23,409 bases of DNA from Campylobacterota bacterium (GTDB lineage: Bacteria; Campylobacterota; Campylobacteria; Campylobacterales; JAADDG01). Below, piece by piece: positions 6,575 to 14,961 of this stretch; position 1 is the first letter of the stretch, and each line of letters begins with the position of its first letter. The translations under genes were made by a program, and so were the position numbers. The notes under the pieces were generated by a model that was not told the DNA's origin, did no database searches, and worked only from the letters and a program-made list of their open reading frames with translations. Location of the stretch: contig JAADDG010000208.1 in NCBI GenBank assembly GCA_013154075.1, forward strand, positions 1-23,409, given 5' to 3'.

Positions 6575-8314
6575 ATGTTTAAAAAGCTTCTTGTCGCCGT
6601 TATATTTATCGGCTCCCTTTTCGCTCAAAACGGTGAAACGGACAAAACAAAAACCAAGATAGATACTGTCAAAAAAAGTCTCGTCGAAAAAGAGCGTAAA
6701 CGAAAAGAACCTATAAAAAAAGAGGATCCCGCAATCGATGAACAAAACGACGAAAAGATAGTAAAAGCCGCCATAGCGGAACATCTAAACAAGCTATATA
6801 AAGAGCTTGAGGATCTGGATGAGGAGCTAAAGAGAAACATCTGGATCAAAAACTACGCAAACTACATCTCTTATAAAACGACCGTCCAAAACATAGAGAA
6901 GAAAAAACAAAGATTGAAACATTTAAATTATCTTTTAAAATCTTCAAGAGTCTCAAAAGAGAGAAAAGAGAAATATAAAAAGGAAAAAGAGCTTATAGAA
7001 AAGGATCTAAAGACGCTAAACAATAAAAAGGAGCTGCTTAGCGACTTTAAAGTTTCTCCTTTTCAAGAGGTGATAAAACCGCAAGATCTACCGAAAGAAC
7101 CGAAAGTTACAAATCCTTTTATGATCTTTAGCGCCTTTTCATACATAAAACAGCTAAAAAACAGAAAAAACGTCTACGAACATAAACTTGAAAGTTTAAA
7201 AAACACCATACACAAACTATCTCAAAAAAAGGAGATTCTCTATAAAATATACGAACTTGATAAGGACAAAAACTCTCTTCACAGAATGTCGGAGGTGGAG
7301 CACGAACTAAACGATTTCAAAACCGCCTACGATATCGCAAAAACCACCTATAAAATATATAGCAAAAAGATAGAGGATCTGATTTTAAAAGTATCGCTTC
7401 AAATAGAAGAGCAGATAAAAAGAACCATAAACGTAGCTCTATTTATATTTGCCGTAATTATCATATCTTTGATCTTAAAACTTCTGGCAAAAAGATATAT
7501 AAGCGACAATCAGCGTTTCTATATGACGAACAAAGTGATAAATTTTACAAACTTCTCTCTAATTACTCTAATTTTGCTCTTTTCGTTCATAGAGGACGTC
7601 TCCTATCTGGTAACCGTTATCGGTTTTGCATCGGCCGGTTTGGCTATCGCTATGAAAGATCTCTTTATGAGTATGCTCGGATGGTTTGTTATCATAATGG
7701 GCGGAAGTTTCAGAGTCGGAGATAGGGTGAAGGTGAAAAAAAACGGCCTTGTTTACGTAGGAGACATCATAGACATATCCCTTCTTAGAATGACTATTTT
7801 AGAGGATATCACCCTTACAAGCTATATGCTAAATAGAAGAACGGGAAGAGTGATCTTTATCCCCAACAACTATATCTTTACCGATCTTTTGGCAAACTAC
7901 TCCCACGAAAAACTAAAAACGGTGTGGGACGGGATAGATATAGCCATCACTTTCGATTCAAACCATAAAAAGGCGGTCTACATCGTAAAAAATATCGTAA
8001 AAAAATACTCCAAAGGCTACACTGAGATAGCAAGAAAGCAGCTAAACAAACTAAGAAATCTATACAGCCTAAAAAATACGAATGTGGAACCGAGAGTCTT
8101 TACATTTATCGAGCCGCATGGTATAGTAATAAGCAGCTGGTATATGACCAACTCTTTCGCGACACTAACGATTAGAAGCAGCATATCCGCGGAGATCATA
8201 GACGCGCTAAATAAAGAGGACGATATCAAGATAGCCTATCCTACTCAAACTATCAACTTAAGAAAAGAGACAAAAGAGTTACCGACGGAGATAGATGAAA
8301 AAGATATTCTTTAA
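6575..8314 (+). CDS. MscS-family mechanosensitive channel, large coiled-coil form
   Basis: A 579-residue inner-membrane protein, twice the length of E. coli MscS. Residues 1-18 look like a Sec signal peptide (VAVIFIGSLFAQ). Residues 25-280 are very charged, rich in Lys/Glu and likely coiled coil, presumably periplasmic. Hydrophobic helices follow at about 286-304, 322-340 and 345-372; the last (GFASAGLAIAMKDLF) is the Gly/Ala-rich pore helix of the MscS fold. The beta domain follows (GGSFRVGDRVKV at 376-387; IFIPNN at 427-432). MscS proteins open under membrane tension to release osmolytes. The start is one base after the aroB stop, with GGAAAG in the aroB end as a possible ribosome site. Overlaps mtaB by 20 bp. 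Whether it acts as a tension safety valve or a signalling channel is not visible. Confidence 0.9.
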   Translation: MFKKLLVAVIFIGSLFAQNGETDKTKTKIDTVKKSLVEKERKRKEPIKKEDPAIDEQNDEKIVKAAIAEHLNKLYKELEDLDEELKRNIWIKNYANYISYKTTVQNIEKKKQRLKHLNYLLKSSRVSKERKEKYKKEKELIEKDLKTLNNKKELLSDFKVSPFQEVIKPQDLPKEPKVTNPFMIFSAFSYIKQLKNRKNVYEHKLESLKNTIHKLSQKKEILYKIYELDKDKNSLHRMSEVEHELNDFKTAYDIAKTTYKIYSKKIEDLILKVSLQIEEQIKRTINVALFIFAVIIISLILKLLAKRYISDNQRFYMTNKVINFTNFSLITLILLFSFIEDVSYLVTVIGFASAGLAIAMKDLFMSMLGWFVIIMGGSFRVGDRVKVKKNGLVYVGDIIDISLLRMTILEDITLTSYMLNRRTGRVIFIPNNYIFTDLLANYSHEKLKTVWDGIDIAITFDSNHKKAVYIVKNIVKKYSKGYTEIARKQLNKLRNLYSLKNTNVEPRVFTFIEPHGIVISSWYMTNSFATLTIRSSISAEIIDALNKEDDIKIAYPTQTINLRKETKELPTEIDEKDIL

Positions 8315-9542
8315 AACTTTCGGTTGCAGAACCAATTTATACGACACTCAGCTTATGAAACAGTCTTTGAAAGACTACAAGATATGCGAAAGCGAAGAGG
8401 AGGCCGATATCATCGTAATAAACTCCTGCACGGTTACAAACTCGGCCGACTCTACCGTAAGAGGCTATATAAATTCGATTAGGAAAAAAAACGCCTATGC
8501 AAAAGTGATTTTGGGAGGCTGCGGAGCTTTCAGCAAGGGAGAAGAACTTTATAAACAGAAAAAAGTTGACGGCGTTTTCGGCCATTCGGAAAAAGAGAAG
8601 CTAAATACACTTTTAAAAAAAGAGAGTTTTTACGAACTTGGAGATCTAAACTCGATAGATAGATCGATAGTGGAAAAATTCGACGATAAAACCAAAGCCT
8701 TTATAAAGATTCAAGAAGGCTGCGATTTTAGATGCAGTTACTGCATCATCCCGTTTGTAAGGGGTAACGCAAGAAGCATTCCGGAAGATAAGATACTAAA
8801 AGAGATAGAGAGATTGGCGCTAAACGGCTTTGGGGAGTTTGTGCTAACCGGCACCAATATAGGAAGCTACGGCAAGGATATAGGCTCCAATATCGCCTCT
8901 CTTTTAAAAAAGATAGGCTCTATTAGAGGAGTTAGAAGAATTAGGCTCGGAAGTTTGGAGCCGATTCAGATAGATGAGGAGTTTAAAGAGATATTGGATG
9001 AACCGTGGCTTGAGAAGCATCTTCATATAGCTTTGCAGCATACGGACGAAGAGATGTTAAGAATAATGCACAGAAGAAACAATTTCAAAAGAGATCTCGA
9101 ACTTTTCGAATTTTTAGCCGATAAAGGTTTCGCACTGGGAACGGATTTTATCGTAGGACATCCGGGAGAGAGTGAAGAGAGATGGAAAAGAGGGCTTGAG
9201 AATTTCAAACTGTTTCCTCTAACCCACCTGCACGCCTTTACCTACAGCAAAAGAGACGGAACAAAATCGGCTTTTATGAAAGATGAGGTAAGAGGCGATA
9301 TAGCAAAAGAGAGATTGAAAATATTAACCAAAATTGTAAAAGAGAAGAATCTAAAATTTAGACAAAAACAAAAAGAGCCTCTAATCGTGCTGATAGAGGA
9401 GTATAAAAACGGCCTTTTTACGGGATATGATCAGTTTTTCAACAAAGTGGCCGTAAAATCGGATCAAAATATAGAAAAAGAGTGGCTTAAAATAGAAAAT
9501 TATGAAGTAAAAGAGGATTTTAACTATGCCCGATTTCAATAG
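8295..9542 (+). CDS. mtaB: tRNA t6A37 methylthiotransferase (MiaB-like)
   Basis: Radical-SAM enzyme with two [4Fe-4S] clusters that adds a methylthio group to t6A37 of tRNAs, giving ms2t6A. The 415-residue length is usual. N-terminal UPF0004 cysteines are Cys11 (TFGCRTN), Cys45 (INSCTVTNS) and Cys76 (GGCGAFS). The radical-SAM CxxxCxxC is Cys143, Cys147 and Cys150 (EGCDFRCSYCIIPFVRG). A short C-terminal TRAM-like region follows from about 350. The TFGC start and overall form favour MtaB over MiaB or RimO, though subfamily assignment from sequence alone is not absolute. The ATG lies inside the end of the MscS-like gene with GGAG (8287-8290) four bases before it, and its own end overlaps the FtsH-like gene by 17 bp. 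Confidence 0.92.
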   Translation: MKKIFFKTFGCRTNLYDTQLMKQSLKDYKICESEEEADIIVINSCTVTNSADSTVRGYINSIRKKNAYAKVILGGCGAFSKGEELYKQKKVDGVFGHSEKEKLNTLLKKESFYELGDLNSIDRSIVEKFDDKTKAFIKIQEGCDFRCSYCIIPFVRGNARSIPEDKILKEIERLALNGFGEFVLTGTNIGSYGKDIGSNIASLLKKIGSIRGVRRIRLGSLEPIQIDEEFKEILDEPWLEKHLHIALQHTDEEMLRIMHRRNNFKRDLELFEFLADKGFALGTDFIVGHPGESEERWKRGLENFKLFPLTHLHAFTYSKRDGTKSAFMKDEVRGDIAKERLKILTKIVKEKNLKFRQKQKEPLIVLIEEYKNGLFTGYDQFFNKVAVKSDQNIEKEWLKIENYEVKEDFNYARFQ

Positions 9543-11199
9543 ATTGAAAAATAAAAAATTAATTATTACGGTTTTTGCGTTTTTGATTTTGGTTATTCTT
9601 TTTATAGCCGCATATCTGAAAAACAGCCCCACACCGATAGATCTATCCACTTATGAAAATATGCTAAAAGAAAACGTTATTAAAAAAGCGAGTATCGAAG
9701 ATGAGGTTGTGGTTTTATATACCGATTCGGGTAAATACTCCATCGTAAAAGACGGAGTGGATATCACCTCTTTACTGCAAAAAGTACCCGTCGAAATCTC
9801 AAGCGGAGAGAGAGTGGGAGAAGAGGTGGTATTTTTTCTACTTTTCATATCGATTTTGATCATTTTAATACTTTTTGGAAAGAGTGCGAAAGAAAAGAGC
9901 GAACCTCAAAGACAAAACGAAAAGAACAAAATGGAGTCTTTCGAGCTTGAATCCCTCATGCCGCTTCACATCAAACCGGCCGTTTCAAAAATCACGTTTG
10001 ATGACGTGGCGGGAATAGAGAGCGTAAAAGAGGAGCTTTATGAGATAGTGGACTTTCTGAAAAACCCTTCAAAATATAAAAAATTCGGTATTTCTCTGCC
10101 CAAAGGAGTGCTTTTGATAGGGCCTCCGGGAGTGGGAAAAACGATGATAGCAAAAGCGGTGGCGGGAGAGGCAAATGTACCGTTTTTTTATCAAAGCGGG
10201 GCGTCATTTGTGCAAATCTACGTGGGAATGGGCGCAAAAAGAGTAAAAGAGCTCTTCTCATACGCCAAAAAATTCGCTCCCTCCATCATCTTTATAGACG
10301 AAATAGACGCGGTAGGAAGAGCGAGAGGCGGAATGAGAAACGACGAGAGGGAATCGACTCTAAATCAGCTTCTAACGGAAATGGACGGTTTTGAAGAGAG
10401 TTCGGGAGTGATCGTAATAGGAGCAACCAACAAAATAGAGATAATAGACGAAGCACTTCTTAGAGCCGGTAGATTCGATAGAAGAGTTTTCGTTCCTCTT
10501 CCGGATCTGAAAGATAGAATAAAAATATTGGAAATCTATCTAAGAAACAAACCGCACAACGTAGATATAGAAGAGATAGCGAAAATGACGGTTGGATTTA
10601 GCGGAGCCGCGCTATCCACTCTCGTAAACGAAGCGGCGATCAATGCGCTTAGACACAACAGAGACAAAATAGAGATGAGAGACTTCCAAGAGGTGAAAGA
10701 TAAAGTTCTGCTTGGAAAGAAGAAAGTTTTGAGTTTCAGCGAAGAGGAAAAAAAGATCCAAGCCCTCTACCAAGCGGCCAAAGCGATAAGCGCCTATTGG
10801 TTTGAGATAGATTTCGACAAAATAGGAATAGTCGGAGATTCGATAAAAGAGGTGGAAAGAGAGATAGAGTCCAAATCCCAAATGATTTCCAAAATAAAAG
10901 TTTTCCTATCCGGTTCGGTAGCATGCAAAATATTTCTAAACGAAGTCTATTCAAACGCGAAAGAGGATATAGCCAAAGCCAAAATCTTGGCAAAAGTGAT
11001 GATAGAACAGTACGCAATGGGAGAGAGTCTGACTGCAAATCCCGCCGAGATAGAGAAAATCTTGCAAGAGGCACAAAAAGAAGTTAAAAAATTTTTGGAA
11101 GGGATGAAAGAGCCGATTTTCAAAATCTCTCAAATTATTCTAAAACAAGAGAGTGTCAGCAAAAGCGAACTGAAAAAAGTGATCAATGAAGTTTTTTAG
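9526..11199 (+). CDS. FtsH-family AAA+ ATPase without the protease zinc motif
   Basis: A 557-residue inner-membrane AAA+ protein with FtsH architecture: helix 11-29, short periplasmic domain (about 30-100), helix 101-118, then the ATPase. ATPase motifs are complete: Walker A GPPGVGKT 199-206, Walker B IIFIDEID 254-261, second region of homology GATN 299-302, arginine fingers Arg316 and Arg319. The pore loop reads FVQ (228-230) where FtsH has FVE. In the C-terminal domain, the place of the zinc motif HEAGH reads YQAAK (415-419), so both histidines and the catalytic glutamate are gone, although an Asp at 481 may match the third zinc ligand. Proteolysis is therefore unlikely; an unfoldase, chaperone or FtsH-partner role is inferred. 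GAGGA at 9513-9517 supports the start. It overlaps mtaB and bioV. Confidence 0.9.
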   Translation: MPDFNRLKNKKLIITVFAFLILVILFIAAYLKNSPTPIDLSTYENMLKENVIKKASIEDEVVVLYTDSGKYSIVKDGVDITSLLQKVPVEISSGERVGEEVVFFLLFISILIILILFGKSAKEKSEPQRQNEKNKMESFELESLMPLHIKPAVSKITFDDVAGIESVKEELYEIVDFLKNPSKYKKFGISLPKGVLLIGPPGVGKTMIAKAVAGEANVPFFYQSGASFVQIYVGMGAKRVKELFSYAKKFAPSIIFIDEIDAVGRARGGMRNDERESTLNQLLTEMDGFEESSGVIVIGATNKIEIIDEALLRAGRFDRRVFVPLPDLKDRIKILEIYLRNKPHNVDIEEIAKMTVGFSGAALSTLVNEAAINALRHNRDKIEMRDFQEVKDKVLLGKKKVLSFSEEEKKIQALYQAAKAISAYWFEIDFDKIGIVGDSIKEVEREIESKSQMISKIKVFLSGSVACKIFLNEVYSNAKEDIAKAKILAKVMIEQYAMGESLTANPAEIEKILQEAQKEVKKFLEGMKEPIFKISQIILKQESVSKSELKKVINEVF

Positions 11200-11701
11200 C
11201 GGTTTTTGCCTAAACAACGAAATGGAGCTTTTTAAGGAATTTCTAATTCCAAGCGATTTTACGGTAGCCGGATTTAGCAAAGGCGCGATAGAGGCGTTCA
11301 ACTACGCTTTAGGCAGCAAACGTCGAATAGACAGACTCCAGCTCCTCTCTCCCGCCTTCTTTCAAAACAAAAATGATAAATTTAAAAGATTGCAATTAAT
11401 CCACTTCAAAAAAGATAAACAAAAATACATCGAAAATTTCCTAAAAAACGTAGCTTATCCCTCCAAAATCGATATGCGAAACTTTTTAAATGAGTGCGAT
11501 ATTAGAGATCTTGAGTTTTTATTGGAATATAAATGGATGGAGAACGATTTAAAAAATCTCACAAACAGAGGCGTTTTAATAGAGGTATATTTGGGAGAAA
11601 AGGATAAAATAGTGGATTCCAAAGCCGCAAGCGAATTTTTTAAAGATTTCGCAACGGTTTACTTCATCAAAAAAGCAGGACATATACTAAAAGGAGAATA
11701 G
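11186..11701 (+). CDS. bioV: Pimeloyl-ACP methyl ester esterase BioV
   Basis: A small (171 residues) alpha/beta-hydrolase-like carboxylesterase. BioV demethylates pimeloyl-ACP methyl ester, ending the BioC-initiated route to pimeloyl-ACP for biotin synthesis; it replaces BioH in Helicobacter. Visible here: the family-like opening FFSGFCLNNE, the nucleophile Ser31 in GFSKG (29-33), a candidate Asp140 in GEKDKIVD and His166 in KKAGHIL. No signal peptide, so cytoplasmic. The start lies inside the end of the FtsH-like gene (14-bp overlap) with only a weak ribosome site, which suggests translational coupling. The stop is immediately followed by the mog ATG. No other biotin gene is in the window. 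The serine esterase class is clear; the BioV assignment rests on length and these motifs. Confidence 0.82.
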   Translation: MKFFSGFCLNNEMELFKEFLIPSDFTVAGFSKGAIEAFNYALGSKRRIDRLQLLSPAFFQNKNDKFKRLQLIHFKKDKQKYIENFLKNVAYPSKIDMRNFLNECDIRDLEFLLEYKWMENDLKNLTNRGVLIEVYLGEKDKIVDSKAASEFFKDFATVYFIKKAGHILKGE

Positions 11702-12229
11702 ATGGATATAAAGATAGGAATAGTAACGGTATCCGACAGAGCAAGCCAAGGCGTATATGAGGATCTATCAGGGAAAGCCATAATGGATACGCTTGATGAG
11801 TATCTAAAAAGCGATTGGGAGAGCGTTTACGCTCTAATTCCGGACGAGCAAAAACTGATAGAGGAGACTTTAAAAAAACTATCCGAAGAGGATGGATGCT
11901 GTCTGATAGTCACCACAGGCGGAACGGGCCCCGCTCCAAGAGACGTCACTCCCGAAGCTACCGAAAACGTCTGTACGAAAATGCTTCCGGGATTCGGAGA
12001 GCTTATGAGGCAAATTAGTCTAAAATATGTTCCAACGGCCATTTTATCGAGACAAACGGCAGGTATTTATAACAAAACCCTAATTATAAACCTCCCCGGC
12101 AAACCAAAATCGATAAAAGAGTGTCTTGATGCGGTATTTCCGGCAGTCCCCTACTGTATCGATCTAATAGGAGGGCCATATATAGAGTGCAATGAAGATG
12201 TAATCAAATGCTTTAGACCCAAATCTTAA
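11702..12229 (+). CDS. mog: Molybdopterin adenylyltransferase
   Basis: Activates molybdopterin with ATP to adenylyl-molybdopterin before molybdate insertion; cytoplasmic. The 175-residue single-domain length matches bacterial MogA. Motifs: GIVTVSDRASQG (6-17), TTGGTGPAPRDVTPEAT (71-87, the substrate loop), LPGFGELMRQ (95-104), SRQTAGIYNKTLIINLPGKP (116-135). The gene begins on the base after the bioV stop, with AAGGAG (11691-11696) five bases upstream, and is the last gene of the run begun at aroB. Its 3' end overlaps by four bases the convergent FAH-family gene. A molybdenum-cofactor gene fits the nitrate, formate or sulfur respiration common in this phylum, but no such enzyme is in the window. 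Confidence 0.95.
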   Translation: MDIKIGIVTVSDRASQGVYEDLSGKAIMDTLDEYLKSDWESVYALIPDEQKLIEETLKKLSEEDGCCLIVTTGGTGPAPRDVTPEATENVCTKMLPGFGELMRQISLKYVPTAILSRQTAGIYNKTLIINLPGKPKSIKECLDAVFPAVPYCIDLIGGPYIECNEDVIKCFRPKS

Positions 12230-12834
12230 AGGGCTTTAAATTCGCACTCGTTTATCACTTTTCCATCCAGATAGATAAAAGCTTTAAAAAGATCTCCTCT
12301 CTTATAACCTCCCACCCCTTTTGGGGTTCCGCTCATAATAATATCCCCATCCTCCAAACTCATAAAAGATTTAATCTCTTTTAAAATCTCTTTGGGTTTA
12401 TAGATCATCAAATCATATCGCGCATGCTGAGCTAAAGAGGAGTTTATAAAAAGCTTCATCTCTATACTCTCTATATCTCCGCTTAATTTCACAAACTTCG
12501 AAAAAACGGCCGAACGATCAAACGCCTTGGCTCTCTCCCACGGAAGACCTTTGGATTTTAGATAGTTTTGGATTTTCGCATTCGTCAAATCAAGCCCGAA
12601 ACCCACTCCTTCCAACTCTCCCCCTTTTATCAAAAAAGAGATCTCTCCCTCAAATCTCACATCCTCTCCAAAATAAAAAAGCCGATTTGTTACAGAGGAG
12701 TTAGGTTTATTGAAAATTACCATATTCTCGGGCATCTCATTCCCAAGCTCTTTTATATGCTCCACATAGTTTCTGCCGATACAGACAACCTTAGAAGGAT
12801 AGATCTTTTCATTTTCATATACGACGAAATTCAT
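12226..12834 (-). CDS. Fumarylacetoacetate hydrolase (FAH) family protein
   Basis: A 202-residue cytoplasmic enzyme of the small FAH/FAHD1-YcgM type; members hydrolyse acylpyruvates, decarboxylate oxaloacetate or tautomerise keto acids. Metal ligands are visible as Glu62 and Glu64 (RFEGEISF) and Asp82 (GLDLTNA). Conserved blocks are IGRNYVEHIKELG (19-31), KGLPWERAKAFD (95-106) and MSGTPKGVG (167-175). The ATG at 12834-12832 overlaps the sppA stop as TGATG, so translation is probably coupled; a TTG at 12837 is a possible but less likely start. Last gene of the mqnX-sppA operon. The substrate cannot be named from sequence or context. Confidence 0.88.
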   Translation of the reverse strand: MNFVVYENEKIYPSKVVCIGRNYVEHIKELGNEMPENMVIFNKPNSSVTNRLFYFGEDVRFEGEISFLIKGGELEGVGFGLDLTNAKIQNYLKSKGLPWERAKAFDRSAVFSKFVKLSGDIESIEMKLFINSSLAQHARYDLMIYKPKEILKEIKSFMSLEDGDIIMSGTPKGVGGYKRGDLFKAFIYLDGKVINECEFKAL

Positions 12835-13703
12835 CAATACGCTTTCAATCCGTTTAGATAGTTAAATAAAAGTTTACTGCTCTCTTGAGCCAAATTTTCC
12901 ATAAACTTATCAAATTTTCCGGGTTCCTTCCATACGGGCTCTTTTACTTTGCTAAGCTTTTCTATCTCTTTTTTAGCATCATAAATAGATCCCACCTCAT
13001 CTATAAGCCCCACCTTTTTGGCCTCTCTTGCGGTAAATATATGAGCATCCGCAAATTGGGAGCTTTTGTTTATATCCAAACCTCTCGCCTTCGCCACATC
13101 CTCTACGAACATATCGTAAGTATCTTTTATAAGCTTCTCAAGCTCCGCCTTCTCCCACGGTTTCCACTCTCTAAAGATAGTTCCGACCTGCTTATATTTT
13201 CCTTCCGCCACCACCTGAGGTTTTACTCCTATCTTTTTTAAAAGATCCTCTATATTCATCCCTTGAAACAAAACTCCTATGGATCCTATCGTAGATCCCG
13301 GATTTGCGATAATCTTATTAGCCCAAATAGAGGCGTAATAGCTGCCGCTTGCCATAGTTCCGGAAGCGTAAGCGATAACCGGTTTTTGTTCTTTTAATCT
13401 TTTTATCGCCAATGAGATCTCCACCGAAGGAGCTACGGCACCTCCCGGAGAATTTACCACAAACAAAACCCCTTTTATCGATTTTTTCTCCGCCTCTTTT
13501 AGCTCCTCCATAAAAGAGTCTATATCCTCGATAGGACCGCTTAACTCCAGCTTCATTAAATTCGGCTCTTTTAAAACCTTCTCGTCAGCCGAGAAAAATA
13601 TCAAAAATATTATCAACAAAAAGAGAAGAGATTTGAAATATTTTTGAATAAAATCCAAAGTGGCCGTTAGGGGACTAAATAGATTTTTTACGAAATCGGA
13701 CAT
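12834..13703 (-). CDS. sppA: Signal peptide peptidase SppA
   Basis: Serine-lysine peptidase of the inner membrane (S49 family) that digests cleaved signal peptides facing the periplasm. The 289-residue single-domain form matches the short SppA of Gram-positives and Epsilonproteobacteria rather than the 67-kDa E. coli form. One uncleaved anchor is at about 25-38 (LLFLLIIFLIFF). The catalytic Ser119 sits in GTMASGSYYAS, and Lys171 (or 169) in EGKYKQVG is the probable base. NSPGGAV (84-90) is the S49 oxyanion segment. The ATG overlaps the end of mqnX by 16 bp and has GGAGG just upstream; the stop overlaps the FAH gene start. Confidence 0.94.
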   Translation of the reverse strand: MSDFVKNLFSPLTATLDFIQKYFKSLLFLLIIFLIFFSADEKVLKEPNLMKLELSGPIEDIDSFMEELKEAEKKSIKGVLFVVNSPGGAVAPSVEISLAIKRLKEQKPVIAYASGTMASGSYYASIWANKIIANPGSTIGSIGVLFQGMNIEDLLKKIGVKPQVVAEGKYKQVGTIFREWKPWEKAELEKLIKDTYDMFVEDVAKARGLDINKSSQFADAHIFTAREAKKVGLIDEVGSIYDAKKEIEKLSKVKEPVWKEPGKFDKFMENLAQESSKLLFNYLNGLKAY

Positions 13704-14932
13704 TCTTCCTCCCCGTCTATAAAGATCTTCTCAACCTCCCTCGTATGAAGTATCAGATGATAAGCTATCTCCTGCACCTCACACTCTCCGGGAAGCTTAA
13801 CGGCTATAATATCGGCACTTCTGCCCTTTTCCAATACTCCGGAATTAAATCCCAAAGCTTTAGCACCCTCTTTCGTAGAAGCCAAAATAAGAGATTTCGA
13901 CAAAGAGATAAGATCCCTATCGAAATGCAAAAACAAAGCGGCTCTAAGCTCGTTCCACATATTTAAAGAATAGTTTGAGCTAAGTCCGTCCGTTCCGACA
14001 GAATAGGAGAGCTTCATTTCCTCCAAAAGCTTTAGATCCAAAACGGCGTTATTTAAAAGTCTATTGGAGATAGGACAGTGAATCACGCTTCCTCCAAGAT
14101 CTTTCATCATCTCAAACTCTTCTCTTGTGGCAAAAAGAGCATGCGTAAAAAGAGTTCTAACTCCTATGAAAGATTTCAAAAACTCTTTTGCACTGTTTAG
14201 AGGCTTAATTACGGGAATATGAGGGAAAAACTCTCTAAAAAACCTCTTAAAATCCCCCTCTCCCCTATCGAGCCACTCTCTCTCAGCTCTACTTTCCATA
14301 AAATGAGTGGAGACTATCATATTTTCGCTTCTTGCAATCTCCAAAGACTTCTTTATCAAAATAGGATGAGTCGAATACGGAGAGTGTACGGAAATAGAAG
14401 GTATAAATTTATCGCTTGCATATTTTTTACTCTCTTTCAATCTATTTAAAAAATCGTTATACAAAATATCCACAACTTCCGGTTGAGAGCCCAAAATCTC
14501 ATTGAAAAACAGAACCTTTTGAGGAGCGTTTACACAATATGAGAGAGACTCACCTCTGCTGCTTATCTCTCCAAAAATTCCCACTCCGGATTTTAACATC
14601 TGATTTAAAGCATTTTTATAACACTCCTCTTTACACTCTTTGGAAATTATCTCCCTGTACTTTATAACGCTTCCAAGCCATCTTAAAAAATCGCCGTATT
14701 TTAAATATGTTCTATTTGAGGAAAACTCCAAATGAACGTGCGTATTTACCAAAGAGGGCATCAAAAGGGAGTTTTTGCCAAGATAGAGCTCTTTTACGTC
14801 CTTATACCTCTCTACGATCTCCTCTCTACTTCCCACATCGATAATCTTTTTATCGAAACAGATAGCCGCATTTTCCAAAATCTCGAACTCGTCATTACAA
14901 ACAAGCAAAAAATCGGCACTTAAAATCTTCAA
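13688..14932 (-). CDS. mqnX: Aminofutalosine (6-amino-6-deoxyfutalosine) deaminase
   Basis: Amidohydrolase-superfamily zinc enzyme of 414 residues, cytoplasmic, that deaminates 6-amino-6-deoxyfutalosine to futalosine in the menaquinone route used by this phylum. The related H. pylori HP0267 and a Nitratiruptor enzyme have been assayed for this reaction (Goble and co-workers). Visible site residues: His65/His67 (VNTHVHLEFS), His183 (SVHSPYSTHP), His210 (VSTHFMES, with Glu213), His264 and Asp315 (GTDGLSSN). The start is TTG at 14932: AAGGA (14943-14939) sits six bases before it, and the first ATG codon would remove the N-terminal beta-sandwich strands. First gene of the operon with sppA and the FAH gene. 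A general nucleoside or TRZ/ATZ deaminase is the alternative; the epsilonproteobacterial context favours mqnX. Confidence 0.88.
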   Translation of the reverse strand: MKILSADFLLVCNDEFEILENAAICFDKKIIDVGSREEIVERYKDVKELYLGKNSLLMPSLVNTHVHLEFSSNRTYLKYGDFLRWLGSVIKYREIISKECKEECYKNALNQMLKSGVGIFGEISSRGESLSYCVNAPQKVLFFNEILGSQPEVVDILYNDFLNRLKESKKYASDKFIPSISVHSPYSTHPILIKKSLEIARSENMIVSTHFMESRAEREWLDRGEGDFKRFFREFFPHIPVIKPLNSAKEFLKSFIGVRTLFTHALFATREEFEMMKDLGGSVIHCPISNRLLNNAVLDLKLLEEMKLSYSVGTDGLSSNYSLNMWNELRAALFLHFDRDLISLSKSLILASTKEGAKALGFNSGVLEKGRSADIIAVKLPGECEVQEIAYHLILHTREVEKIFIDGEEECPIS

Positions 14933-14938
14933 CTCTTA

Positions 14939-14943
14939 TCCTT
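14939..14943 (-). promoter_or_regulatory. Ribosome binding site supporting the TTG start of mqnX
   Basis: The minus strand reads AAGGA followed by six bases and TTG. This is the only well-placed Shine-Dalgarno sequence near the 5' end of the frame and is the reason for accepting a TTG start. Confidence 0.65.
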
Positions 14944-14961
14944 ATTTTCGTGTAAATAAAA

